Both the position numbers and the translations under genes were made by a program. A DNA stretch of 64,000 nucleotides, from assembly GCA_947095535.1 (NCBI GenBank), contig OX352774.1:217732965-217796964 (forward strand). The letters are read 5' to 3'. Shown in pieces: positions 48,448 through 63,400 of this stretch. Source of the stretch: Poecilobothrus nobilitatus (taxonomy: Eukaryota; Arthropoda; Insecta; Diptera; Dolichopodidae). Position 1 is the first letter of the stretch. Each line of letters opens with the position of its first letter. The notes beneath the pieces are model-generated. The model was not told where the DNA came from. It made no database searches and saw only the letters and a list, made by a program, of their open reading frames with translations.

Positions 48448-51400
48448 CTAGAATATTAAAATAAAAATTAAATTAAAAGGAAATCTAATATAATGAGAAA
48501 TATTACATATATATATATGTATATTACATTGTAAAATGTATTATAATATATGTTCATATTATAATGTTTAGTAAATAAAGAATATGGGCCCTTATATATC
48601 ACGATACCTAATAAATTATCAAATACGTAATGCTATCTGGTATTATAACACCAATTATGATGGGGAAAAAGTAAGCTCGAATTAAAGGATTCTTCTTCTT
48701 CGTCTTATCTCTTTTTAAGTAGTTATTTAAAAAATAACTGTATATTAAAACAATATATCAATAAGGGCCGAAAAATTCGTACAAATATAATGAAACGAAA
48801 TCAGAATGACTATTCTAAGTATGATGTGAAATGTTTATAAAAGAACTAGTGATTTTAAAAGAGAATTACTTTAAGAAGACATAATTTACAAAGTCTATTA
48901 AATTAAGATCCTAATAGTATAATTTACAGGTGAGAAAACTTGGGTCCACTCTGTATTAAAAATATTTTCTTTAAGAAACATAAAATGCAAAAAAAAATTT
49001 ATATTATATTGTAATTGCACTTAAAATAATTAACTTTTTTAAAAATATAAAAATTATTAATTCGTTATATATAATAACCACCAGGCCTTTCATTAATTTA
49101 TTTATTTAAATAAAAGCAATCGAAATTATATGTTAACTAAAATACTATACCCTAAATGTTTTCTCTAAGTAAACGAAATTTTCATATTTTCAGACAAATT
49201 TTCTTTGAAAAAAAAAAATGTATGTAAACAAGTTAAAATATATTTTAAAACTTTTTCAATTTTACATAATTTTACTAAATTAAAAATTTTTTTCTAAACA
49301 AAAAAAAAAAAAAACCAAAAAATATAAATTTAAATTATGAAGTAAGGAACGTAATTAAATTCTCAACGTCCTTCAAAGTTCAACCTATACGAGCAAGCAT
49401 ATATATACTTTATATGAATACTAAAAAAAATCCTACTCAAAAACTCTTCACACACAAAAAAAAAAAATTAATTTTATTAAAAATGAAATGAAATGAAAAA
49501 TACAATAGATACAAAAAAAAAAAAATTGTATCTGCCACAAAAAAAAAACAAAATATTTTTAAGTAGGAGAATACCAGATAATTTCAAATACAAAATTATG
49601 TGTACTACTTCTTACTAACTATGTACATTGCCATATTATGTATTAAAATATAAACAATTACAAAATTTTCATTTAATAGAAATTCAAAAATTTAACAAAA
49701 TACTTATTGATAATAAAAACTAACAAATATTACTTTTATATTGAATTGAAATAAGAAAAATTTATATTATATAATCAAAAATATATTATGGTAATGATAT
49801 TTACTTTTTTTTAAAAGTAGATATATCTACATATTATATAACAAATTCTTATATTTTAATTATAAAATATTTTTTCTTAACAGACAAAAAGAAATGATTT
49901 AATTTTCCACATCTTGAATTATTAAAATAAAGATATACATATTATAAAAGTTATTATGATTTTAATTACCTTGTTGTGTTTTCATACAATGCACACCACT
50001 TTTTCCCAATTTGGCACGAACTACTCGATCCGTTCCTGATAAATAAATGTACCTTTGGCCAGCTAATGTGACACCACTACTAGGTAATAAATCTTGATTT
50101 TCAAATCCTTGCACCAATCTTGCAATTTCATCTTTTGTAATCTGGTAATAAAATAAAAATAAAAGAAAAAATTATATAAAATTTGTTTTTTTCTTTTTTT
50201 TTTTAAATATGTTTAAATATAACATATACATATATATAATAAAAATTATGTTTGAAATTTTTCTTTTATTATAGGTTAAACACACTAAAAATCTGATATA
50301 TGTAAGTAAAATATTTAAATAAAAATGTAAAATAAAATTCCCATTAAAAAAACTAAAAATAATATAAAAAAGATATATGTATTGTTTATTTAGAACGATA
50401 ATAAATGCAATATTACAACATTTTTTTTTAAAACATACATATATATTTACATAGCCAATTTCATTTATTCACTATGAAAGTCCGAAACATTAAAGAAAAA
50501 AAAAAAAAAAATCAGTGAATGGCGACAAAGAAATTAACTTCTTCTCTCGTCACATAACTAAAAATAAATATTTATGTTGAGAAGAAACATTTTTTGGCAT
50601 ATTTCCATATTTCTAAATATAAACACATAAAAAGGTAACAAATACGAATAAAATACAAAAAAAAAAGAAAAAAAAAACAACCTAAAAAACTAAAATGAAT
50701 AAACTCATTACTAAATTAGAAAAATTCCTACGTAAAAAATTCAAAACAAAAATCTTCAAAAAAAAAATGTTTTTTTTTTCTTTTTTATATGCCTATTAAA
50801 ATATTTCTTTCTAATTTTAAATCAATTTTATATAAAAATTAAACATTTTTCTTTTTTTTTTTTTTTTAAATAATATATTACCTATATTTTAACTTTACTT
50901 ATAAAAGATATTATCATTCTGCTGCAATAATTTTTCAAATGAATCGATATATGATATCTCTCCACCCCAACCCTTATGTCTTCACCATCATAAATGAAAT
51001 ACTACATGATTGAATACTACAAAAAAAAAAATTCCGAACTATTTTTGTTTTTATACTAATCAACTTATCAATTCACAGTCATGTTAATGCAGCATTCATA
51101 CATATTATAATATTTTTTGAAAATAGTACTTATTTGATTTTTTTCAAAGAAATATAAGTACATACCATATATGTATATTTGAAATTTCTGGAATTTTTAA
51201 AAAAAAAGTTTAGAACGGGGGGGGGGGGGGGGGGGGGGGGTTTCGAAGGTTTAAATATGCGGATAAGGATAAGGTTTAAATTGATAAAATAATATTATTA
51301 ATGTTTAATTTAACTTCAAATACGTTTAGAAATCATTTGTATAAATAAGTACTTACTTATTATACTTATTATACTTATTAATTTATTATATAATATAATA

Positions 51401-54400
51401 CATACTTCTTTTCTATTTAATATTTGCTATGTCTTTTACGCAAATAATTCTAATTTGTCTCAAATATAAAAATTTAATAATCAAATAAAAAAAAAAATTA
51501 TACCTATACGTAACTAAAAGTACTTAATATTTATATAATCTACACAACTTTTTAAACCATATGTTCATAACATATTAGTATGTATTCGTATATTCCATAT
51601 GAATATATATATATGTATATATAGCAATCTACAAACATAAAAAATATATCTCCTAAATACATGCGAGTTCTGACTACGCGGTTTCGGAATTGCGCATTTT
51701 TGTTTTTACCACCAAAATTTAGCATTGTGCGGTAAAAGTATCGCAGCAGTAAATTTTTTTTTTTTCATTTTTAACAAGTTTTCTTTTACAAAATCATTGG
51801 AATAAATATGAAACTCAACAGAAAATAGTTTAAATTAATCAGAGATGAAAATGAACTGATTTAAAAATTTCAATTTTTATGAATTAAGTATACATAATTT
51901 TTTTTTTTTTTTTTGTGTTTAACTGTTTAATACTGAATAAAAACTTTATTATAATTATGTACTTACTTTAAATTTAATATCTTTATGAGAATTTTAAGAT
52001 TTGGAACGTATTCCCCTAATTTCATACAAAATACGGTTCACAGTGCGCGATTTCGGTTTGCGAGCTGTTTTTTCAGAACGTATCTACGGTGCAGTTCGAA
52101 GGATTACTGTAAGTCGAATATTTAGTTATTTAAGTATATATACCATATATAAGACATATTAAAAGCTTTGAACTTGAAACTTAAAATTAAAAACCCGTTT
52201 TAAAAATAACAACAAAATATTTGAGAAAGTTATTATTTCGTTAAGTAAATTGTATCAAAAGCATTTAATTTAAAAAACATCCAAAGTTTTTTCATAGTAA
52301 TATGTATCTATATCTTCTAATTAATAATGAAATTATTATAGAATTGTTATTTTTATTAAAAATCCTTTAATAACCGACTAGATGAGACATAGTGTATAAA
52401 GTGAATTTATTATAATTCAAGGTAATTAAAGTTGATATCCTAAGAAAAGTAAAACAATTTTCAAAACTAATTTTCAACTCGATTATTATATGATTCATTA
52501 TATTATATACAAATAGTAAAAATAGTGTAGATCAACAATATACTTGTATATGTACATACTTATTCAAAAAAATAAATAAAAACTAATACATACATATAAT
52601 ATTGTATAGAAATCAAAAAAACTAAATAATAAAGTATGAAATTCGTTAATTAATTCTATGATTATTTAGTTTGGTAGGTAATATAGCACTATCATCACCC
52701 CATACACTGAAAGTCCTCAAATCGTTCAATATTTAAAATTAAATTTATATGAATAAAAAATCTGTAGCCTCTTGTTCCAAAGGCATTTGTTATACAAGCA
52801 CTCTATTAAGTATATGATCATCAAAAAACAATAAATTGAATAAAACTTATGTAATATGTTAATACATTTATTAACATATTACATAATGTCATTTGTATAT
52901 AATGACAAGTAATGTATTCAAATTATATCATATTGACTCTTTCATATTATTAATTTTCTTTTTTCATATCTCTAGAAGAATTGTATTTCAAGAATTTCTT
53001 TTAATTATAGTTAATTACTTTTACGAATAAATTTTATTCCTCTCTAATTATAATTAAAGAATTTTCTTAAACAATAAAAAAAAAAAACTTGCACTTACCT
53101 ATAGGTATATATTTTTTTTAGTGCACATAAATGTAACAAGGAAATGACACAGTCTTTTCTTTTCAGGCGTGGCTGTACATGTCGTAAGGAGGAATTAATC
53201 TTACCACGTGTCTGGGATTCGAACCCACACTTTCTTGGTGTTTAGAGCGTATTTTATACGCTCTTACCCACACTAGACGCCAACGAGGCCTTCACTTATA
53301 TTATATTGTTTGAAGTTTCAATTCATAAACTTAAATTGTGTTGTTGCCATTAATAATATTTTAGATAAAGTTCGATTTACGAAAGAATTGGAATATTATT
53401 TCAGTATATAGTTGAGATAGATTCATTGCAATTTATTGCACACATTATTTATGTAAATGTGAATATGATCCTATAATTCAAGGGACAACTATATTTTAAT
53501 ATTACTCCTCCAATATTATTTTTAATTAACCTTTATAAGTATTCTGTTATATTATTACCCATATTATATTAAGACTTGTGATACGTAATCCACCAAAATT
53601 TGGTCACCAAATTTAAAAGCTCATACTTTAAAACTTTTAATTTTATTTTGGTACAAAAAACATTTAAAAACATTGTTAACTAATTAAGTTTTTTGTGTCT
53701 AAACAAAATATTTAAAGCTCCGTGACTCTCAATTCTAATTAAATGATAGATTTTTGGGATTTGACGTATCATAGGTTTAATATGATACCGGTGTAAATAA
53801 TAAATTATAAAAAAAAAAAAAAAGGACAAATAGTGATTTCCCTTTCAAAATAAAATACATATGTACTTTTATTTTTCAGAATACAATTACACACAAAAAA
53901 AAAAAAAATTTTATAGTGTGCTTTATAAATTTTCTCACACTAAAGTAAGTAAAGTTTGTATGTTTTATGTATTTTATATTTTTTAAAATATATTTGCAAC
54001 AGAATTTAAAATTATATTTTCTTTGAATTAATAAATAAAAGTATATTCAAAATTAAAAAGCAACAAAAAATCACATTACTAATAATTTATAAAATATCAT
54101 ATTACTTTGCTTAGTAATAAACTAATTAAAAATGAACAAATCATTAAAAATAAAACAACTAAAAAAATTTATGTACAAAACTATGTAGTAGAAAGCATGA
54201 GTAATTTTTTTTTTTTTTTTTTTTTTTTTAAATAATTTTTTGAGCTTAAATATTTTGAAAGCTTTAATATTACTACGAAATAAACAGCATACTTATAGTT
54301 ATGCATATAATATTAGATATATATATATAATATATATAATATGTATATGAAACTCAAATGATATTCTTCCAAGGTTAATAAACTCAAGTCTGATCTCACT

Positions 54401-57400
54401 TATCATTTATTAAATGATCTATTACACGATTTTTTTTCTGTTTCAGACTATTCTTTCAGTTTTGTAACCAAAAAAAAAAAATAAAATAAAATAAAAATAA
54501 AATAAAAATAAAAAAAAAAACAAAAACAAAACAAATATCACAGAATAGAATAAGAAAAAAAAAATTAGTACCTAAATAGGATTTCCAATGAAATATTTAT
54601 TTAATTTTAATGTATTTGCATGCATTCTAATTTTTTTTTTTTTTTGTTTATACCTTAACAATGATTCAATTTTTTAATTACAAAACAAAAAAACAAAAAA
54701 AAAAAAAAAGAGTACATTGTTATTAATATTAGTTGGTTTTATATAAAAGTTCTTCGAACATTGGGTACATAATAATCTAAGAATATATATATATATATAT
54801 ATATGTATATTTATTTTCTGTTGTGAAAGGAGTAAGTCGTAAACCTTTGAATATCTTAAACCACACTTTATTTTTTTTTTTTTGTTTTTTTTTTTTTAGA
54901 AATTCTGCGACATAAAAACCAGTAATTCCTGATATACCAGTTACGCGGCAATTACTCTTTTTTTTTTTTTTTTTTTTTTTTGAATTTCCTCTTCTTTATT
55001 TTCTCTCCTTTACTTTTGAATTCAAAAAAAAATATATATTATATTGATTATATATGGAAAAAAAAATAAAAATGATGAAAAAATTAATTTACATTTTACA
55101 CTTTTTCGTTAGAAGTATTATATTATATTAACAATAAACACATTTTTGAATTGTTATAAAACACTTTTTGTTTTTTTAATAGAAAAAAAAAAAAACAAAA
55201 AAAATATAAACCACAACTTATAATAAATTCATATTTCAACACAAAATTAAAAATGTTCCTTTATTAATTGAATTAATACATTAAATTCATATTTTTAATA
55301 TATTAAAATTCAAAAATATTTGTTTTAAATTTAATAAGTAATAAAAGGCTATTTACATAAAATTTATGTACATATCAAGTGAGGGTATAAAGAAGTGAAT
55401 AGCATGTATTGCACGATGATATCTTGAAAAAAAAAAAAAAAAAAAACTTACACAAACAAAAAATTGGTCAAAATCTGGAGCAAAATCTTTTTGAAACAAA
55501 ATGAATAAAATCTGTAGAAATTTTTAAAAATGATAAATACAATCTTAATAATCCAAAATCTACTTATTCGAGTTTTTTAGCAGTGTGATTTTATAATATT
55601 ATAAAAATAAATGTTATATACTATTCAACGGGTTAGAGAGAAATAGGGTAGGTGTTATAAGAAAAATATTTACTCTATGAGTTCAAAACTAACAGACTGT
55701 ATGAGTTCAAAACTAACAGTCAATATTTAAAAACCAAAAAAATTAAGTTTACGCTTTTTTCGAAATATTGTTAAAATTTTGTAACAATTAAAAGGAATTT
55801 TTGTTTTAGTCATTGTCTTTTTGAGCTTTAATTTTATTTTATTTCTCAATAAGTGTAAACTTTTTCTACTTCGAGATTTTTAATTTGTTGAATTTTTTTT
55901 TTTTAATGTAATAGCATTACTTAAATTGTAATGGTTATTCTATTTACTTTATATTTCGACTATATTATACCAAAATATAATTAAAATTTATTTTTTTTTT
56001 AGATATTTTTGTTTCTTTACATTAGGATATTTGAATATCTTTGAAGTTATTAGGTATAAGTTTTAATTGTTTATTTACATTTTGTTTTTTTTTTATATGT
56101 TTATATTTAATATTGATTTAATATCTAATATATAAATGTTAATTGTCTTTTCAATTTCAATTCAAAGTCTGAATGATAGGTTCTCGAATCAGATCAAAAA
56201 TCAAATATGTAATTTAAAACTTAAATGTTTAAATACATTAAATACATGTTCTTGGTAGCTATTTTAAAAGATCAAAAAAAAAAAAGAAACTCTTAATTAA
56301 TATAAAACACTACAAACCTAAAATATGGTTCGAAATAAGGTTCTTCCATTAAAGATGGAAAAAAAAAAAAAAAACAGCAAAGTACCTATAAAATTTGTTT
56401 CACATTCAAATACATACTTATAGTTAAAATTTTGAAATTTAACTCGTTTGTTATTTCTATAAGAGTTACTGTTTGTATATTAAACTATGTAAATTTTTTT
56501 TTTTCTAATTTTTGCAAATTTTATGAAATTTAGAAACGAAAAATAATAAAGTAATGGTAACCACAAATCCTCATAAAAGATTTTTTATTATCATTTTGGA
56601 AAAAATAAGTAAATTTTAATAGCGTGTGCAAACAAATTATTTCAATAAAACAGTTCATATTTTATAATAGTTTTAAAATAATAAACTTACTGGTAAGGTT
56701 AATCTTCTCTATACAATTTATAGCTAAAAAAGATTGCAAAAAAAAAAAAAAAATCCGCCGAAAACTTTTTTTTTTTGGTTTTTTTAAATGTTAAAATTAA
56801 ATTACATTAAAACTTTAAAAGTAACTAATATGGAACAAAACAGAAATTAATTTCACTGATTTAAAAAAAAAAATACCTACTTAAAAAACTAAATTTTAAA
56901 AAATATATTAAAATTGTAAAACAAAAAAAAAAAAAAATTTCTATTGAGTGAGTCACGCAACCACTATAAAAACAAAAACAAAAAAAAAAAAAAATACGAT
57001 ATACCTACCTAAAACTTTCTTTTATTTAAATTTTGGTTTTGGTTGTTTTTCAAATATGATATGTATCTCTAGTTAAACATTAATGAAGGAAGTTAAACTT
57101 GAATTAATTTTTTTTAATTTGTTTTAAAAATATATACAAATATGCTATGTTGTAACAAACAATAATCACAAGTAATAATTATGTTTTTTTTTTATTATAC
57201 CTACACTGAATTAAAAAAAATCTATTGAAAAAATACATATTATAAAAGAAAAACAAAATCACAATATGAAAAATACTATTTGAAGCTATTTTTATTTTAC
57301 GCATTTACTTTTTCAACTTTTTGCATTAAATTTAATAAATAAAAAATATACAACATTTGAATTTGTTAACTAGTCATATTTTACCAACAATAATATATAT

Positions 57401-60400
57401 ACAACAACAAATATATATATATACATACATACATGTATATTTTATTTTTTGTTCGAATTTTATCAAAAACAATCATGATGACTTGAATTTTAAGATAAAC
57501 ACATGTTTTTTAAAATAAGATCCATCCAGAATCATGACAATTTTGTTGTTGATTACTGATTAGGTATTACTTATACATACATAAGTATGTAAGAAAATTT
57601 TATTATTTTTCATTTGAATTCTGTTCTTAATATGGTTTCAGTTTAAATCAATTTAAACAAATAACGTCAAAAAACACATTTGATTAAAATCATAAAACAC
57701 GAGTGGGAAAACACCGTTCTAAACGATTCTTGTATGTTATTATAATTATTAATGTTTTATTTAAATAATTTCTACAAAATATTTCTATTTTTAATCTACT
57801 TGTAACTTGTTTTAATTTAACCTACAAGTTAAAAATTTTTAAAATGTAGATATAAATATAGTAAAACCCGTTTAAGTACATTCCGGATAAGCTGAAATAT
57901 TGATATTTTAAAATTTTCTGAAAATTGCATACAAATATACTCACTTAAGTTCTTCTCGTTTAAGTACCTACACCTCTTAAGTACTCTGTTTTTCAAAGCA
58001 CAATATTACATTTTTGATTAAAATTTTACTTTTAAATGCCTCAAGAGACATCTACTTTTGATACCGAAAAAATATTAAATTTTTGATTAAAATACATAGG
58101 TATGTACTTTATGTACTTAATCGTTACAATATAATTTGTTTTAATACATATACATATTTTACACAGCTTATACTATTGAATTTTCAGAAAATTTCTGTAA
58201 GAAAATGTAATTAGTTAACTATGTATATTAAAGTAAAGTATCCACCATGAGGCAGTCAAACAGATTTTAAATAAGTACTTACTTGAAGCATTTATCCGGT
58301 AAGTTCGGTTAAGTGCTTTGTTCGGATAAGTGCTCAAAATAGCTAATATTTTTGTAAGGGCAGTTAAGCGGGTTTTACTTTACCAAATAAAAATTGAAAC
58401 TTTACTAAAAAAAAAATAAAACAAAATTCTCTTACTTTGAAAGCTTTGAATAAAACTCAGCCTATAAATTTAACAAATTTTAGAATAGATATTAACTGAT
58501 ATGTTAAATGAGTTCGCACTTACATCGCATCTATTAGTATTCCCTGTATGTTAAATACTTCAACTGAACTTTCAAATACAATAAATACTTAATAGTAATA
58601 TTAATTTGTATAAAACTTTATATGTACATATTTTCATAGTTATTGATGAAAAAGGTTTACGTACAAACAATATGAAATCAAAAAAATTCATTTTTTAGTT
58701 AAATTCCAAAAGAAACTTTTTATAGAAATATTTGCAGTTTAATCATATTTTTTGTTTCTATTTTAACAAATTCTAGTTTTTAATAAACTTAAAATATAAA
58801 TTTCACTAGGTACATATGCACATAATGTATATATAAATATACATATATGTCATTTGAAAATGACTAGACTTTAATTGTTTCTAAGGTTGTCTAGATTCAC
58901 ATTTGTCAAAACATTTACAAAAAAAAAAAAAAAAAAACAAGTACATATGTATGTTCGTTCGACCTTAATGCAACTTACTTTCAAGTTTTATCATATTTAT
59001 AACAAATTTTTTTAAAATAAAGAAAAAAAAATATTTTTCTTGTCAATATCAAATTAAACTTTTATTTTCAAACTTCAAGTTGGTTTTTAGTACATTTTTA
59101 AAAAAATTTGAAAAAATGTGCTTATTAGTTTCACTTTGTCCGTCGGTCTGGATGATTACAAAACTTCTACGCCGTTTGAAATAAAGCAATGAAATTTTAA
59201 CTACGGATGGGCATCACCCAAAAAAAAAAAATTGTGGAACAACTTTTTTCTGTAGCCCCACCCGTTACGGAACTACACAGCCTTCCAAAGTTCGAAAAAG
59301 CCCTATTTTTAAATTGTTATAACACAAGTTCTATAACGCCAAACGATAGCTGGTTTATAAACTTTATAAATATAATAAAATGGCTTTGCCATGCGGTATT
59401 TGAATATACCGTTATTTAAAACTCAAATTTTGCAACAATTTGGAACCTTTCTATTTTTCAAACGGTTTTAATAATTTTTCTTAATAAGAGTTACCTTATA
59501 GGATTGACGAAAGTGTGATTTGATTTTTCTGAATTTTCTCTTATTGTTTTCATTATTATTCATAATTTGCATGAATAAAATACGTAATTTATTTTACTTA
59601 TTAGTTATTATAAATTTATTTTTCAATATCTCTCTTCTCTCTTTAGGCTCTTTACTCTAGGCTTATTATAGAATATTTTTTAATTTTGGAAATGTTTTTT
59701 TTTTTAAACCCTTGGTTTTTTCCATTACTTGTTTATTTTATATTTGTTGCACTTTTGTAATTCATTTTCCCCTCGCACACTCTTTTTCTTCAAGATTAAA
59801 AATTACCTGTGTATACTAACACACACAAGTAAATAGATACCCATGCCTAGTATACAGTATATACATACTTAAAAAAAATAAACAAAAAAAAAAAAGAAAA
59901 AACATAAAGTTGTCATTTAAGAACAATAAACCAAGTATATATTGAGATGAGTTTAAGGTTAAATGATTTAAAAATGATAATCGTTAATGACTCATCATAT
60001 GTGTATGAATGACTATCTGATTTATGAACTGGCGGATAATTTTATAATATTAAAAAAATTTTACAAGCTTTACAAATAATGTATGTATTTTGAATATATC
60101 AAAAATAAGAGTAAGACATGAATTGAATTTTTATTACATTTTAGAAATTGGTGTATCTAATCAATTTCTAAATTTCGATCGATCGATTATCAAAACAAAA
60201 ACATGAAATTTATAGAAAAAGGAAGTAAATAAGTAGGTATATATAGTCCTAGAATTAAATCTTTTTAAAGAAAAAAAGTATGAAATAGGAAAAATATCTT
60301 TATTTGTTTTTTAACTTTCGTATTAGTGTAATTATGCATCAAAATAATATTTCAAAAAATTATACATATATGTATATATATATAAAAACACGAGTCGACT

Positions 60401-63400
60401 TTTTTAGAACGGAATAAATTGTAAAAAGTAAAGCTATCACTAGGAACACTAATTTAGGAACACTAAGACTAATTTTGAACATTGTTTGATTTTATTTAGA
60501 ATTATTATAATTTTGTGTACCTATTCTTATTATTTTTTTTTTTAATATCGTCTCTATTACATTACTGAAAATAAATAATTATTGAATAATTTCAATTTTG
60601 ATAAAATAAAAGAATAATAAAAAAAACGCAAAAATAATCTAACATTAGAAAAATGTATAGATAGTTTTAAGTATTTATCTACTTACATATTTATCGTTTT
60701 GAAAATCTCACGGTATATAAAAAAATGTTTCTTCAATACTCCGAAGAACTTAACTTTTCGAGATTCTTACTTAAACTTAAATTAATGAAACACATATAAT
60801 TAATCCTGAAACCCTAATGCTGACCATACACTTAGGATCTGAGTACATATACAAAAAAAAAACATTTTGAATGATTAAATTAATTTTTGAGATTTAAAAA
60901 CTATGGTATGGTTGTAAAACCTGTCATCCAAACCTGTTTTACAATCAAATCCGACGTTATGGACAGTATAACACAAATAGACTATACAATATTATTAATA
61001 CATAAATAATGGTTATTAATTCACATTAAAAATTAAAATCAAATCAAATATTTATTAAAAATTCAAGTTGTCTTTAAATCTGTCATGTTGATAAGAAAAA
61101 CAAGTGTTTTTAAATCCTATCAGAAATAATTTTAATTCGAATTTGAACGAAACAATATTTTTAAATGTAAAACCAAATGGATAACCAAGTTAACATTTTC
61201 TATTATATAAGATTTTACCATATCCTATTATATATGTATATATCATAGACAAATCTTTTTTTTATCAAAAAAAACTTGGTACATACTTCAATCAAAATAA
61301 TGCTCGAAGTTTAAATTAAAAAAAAAATTAACCCTGTAAATAACTTTTACCTTATATGTATGTAAAAATAATTAAAAACAGTGAGTGAATCAGCACTCCA
61401 AATGGTATTTCACAAAAATATTCTATAAATGTAAATGGTTGAACTCAATAAACTCTCGAAATTACTTTAATTGCATTGCAAAATTTTGCATCAGCGTTTT
61501 TTTAATTTTTTCTTTCCAATAACCTGACTATATAACATTTTGTTTATGCAATATTTTTTCGAAAAATTTTGTTTTGTGCAAATTTTAAATTTATAATAAT
61601 TTAATTACATATTTGCATAAGAAATAAACATATTTATGACTAGGTAATATCATTTTTCTTTTTTTAAATTTGCGTAATATGTGATCTTAAATTGTAACAT
61701 TTTTTCACCTTACTAATTTTATTACTTTTTAGGTATCAAATAAGAATTTTAAGCTAATATGCTATTAATATGCACATTCCATTCAAAAGAGAAATAAACA
61801 ATTTAGAAGATAGAATTTTAACTTTTTTTTTTTAATCTTAAGCTTGAGAAAAACCTTGATCTTGTTACTTTCGAAAAGTTTAAAAAAAAAAATACTTATG
61901 TATGTATGTATGTACATATCTACTATGCAATTTTCTAACCTATGCAGACATACATATATACATAAATAGATACTAAGGCTTTACAACAAAAATATATTAC
62001 TTTATAAGAATTTACAATTTAATTATGCATTTGTTAAAACTTTAACCAAAAATTTTAAATACAAAAAAAAATTATATTTACAAAATAAAAATGTTTTGAA
62101 AATTTATTAAGATTTGAAGTTTTTTTTATCAACTTCCATACAATACTCAATTTTTTTTTTTTTTGACTTTATCTGGTATAGATTCGGTAGATTAGTAATC
62201 CTCAATTCTTACGAAATTTCTCACACAAAATTTTTACCAATCTACATCCATATATACACTGTACATCACACATGTACATCATAGTATCTAAATATTTAAT
62301 ACACATACAAGAAACGACCGCCATTTTGCAAAAATTATACATAGAAAAAACCGGTGTTTTTCTCATTTCTTTATATTTATAATATATTTCGTCATCGATA
62401 AACGACAGGTCATTCATTTACGTATAAAATTGCAGTATTATAATGAATCAGTATTAAACAAATTATTAAAATTAGAATAGTTGAACTTATAACTGAAAAA
62501 TATAAAATTTAAATTATTTAAATATTAATATCAGTAATAAAAATGTGACTTATTTTCATTTTGATATTATCATTCTATAAAATCGATTTCTATAAAAGTC
62601 GTTAAATTCGCATACTCTTATTACGTCACAATGCTGCTAAGTGCTGCTGATATTTAACTAGTAAATAAAATGCAATTGTAGTTGTACGACTGCTGAGAAA
62701 ATAACTCAATTCGTTAAAATATTAAAGGCTATCTATCTAATATAAAATATTTATCTATACAAAATCACGTTAAATTTTATTTGACTCAGACTGTCAAGTC
62801 AATATGAAATGAATCAATTATCAGTCGACTATGGATTAGTTTAGTCATCATTGCGATACGACTACAAAAAAAAAAAAAAACGTAGAAAGTCGACTGTCCA
62901 ATTTTTTTTTGTTTTTTTTTTTAAAGGATTTACAACAATTGCAGTACTATGCTACTGACATAGGTATGAAAAAGATAAAAAATATCTACATACACATATT
63001 TATTCTTTCACTCTAATGTTTCAGCCATATTAACTAAAAATAAATTTAAAGATACTTTTTTAAAACTGCCACAAAAATAAATTAGCTACAACAATACAAT
63101 ATGCTGAATTATAAAAATACTCTTATTAATGTTTGTTCGCTCATCGTCAATTTTCTGTTTTTAGTTTTTCGTTTTTTTTTAAGATTAGTCTTCTTGACTG
63201 TAGACATTTTCTTCTAAATATGGATACCTACTAATATAGTAATGGTTCAAAGAAAAAACGAAAAAAATAGACCGGCGTGTTGGTCACACCCTTGAACTTG
63301 GTGTTGAATAGTTCCAGACAATTTTAACTGTTTAAAAAATTAAATTTAAATAAGGTAGCACCAAAAAATTATTATATTAAATTAATAATTTGCACCTATA

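Noticed and set aside
62202..62417. 71-codon minus-strand open frame with several Cys and Met
   Set aside because: It lies in profilin intron 1 and has no family features or supporting signals. The Cys/Met content comes from TGT/ATG/CAT microsatellite-like sequence.
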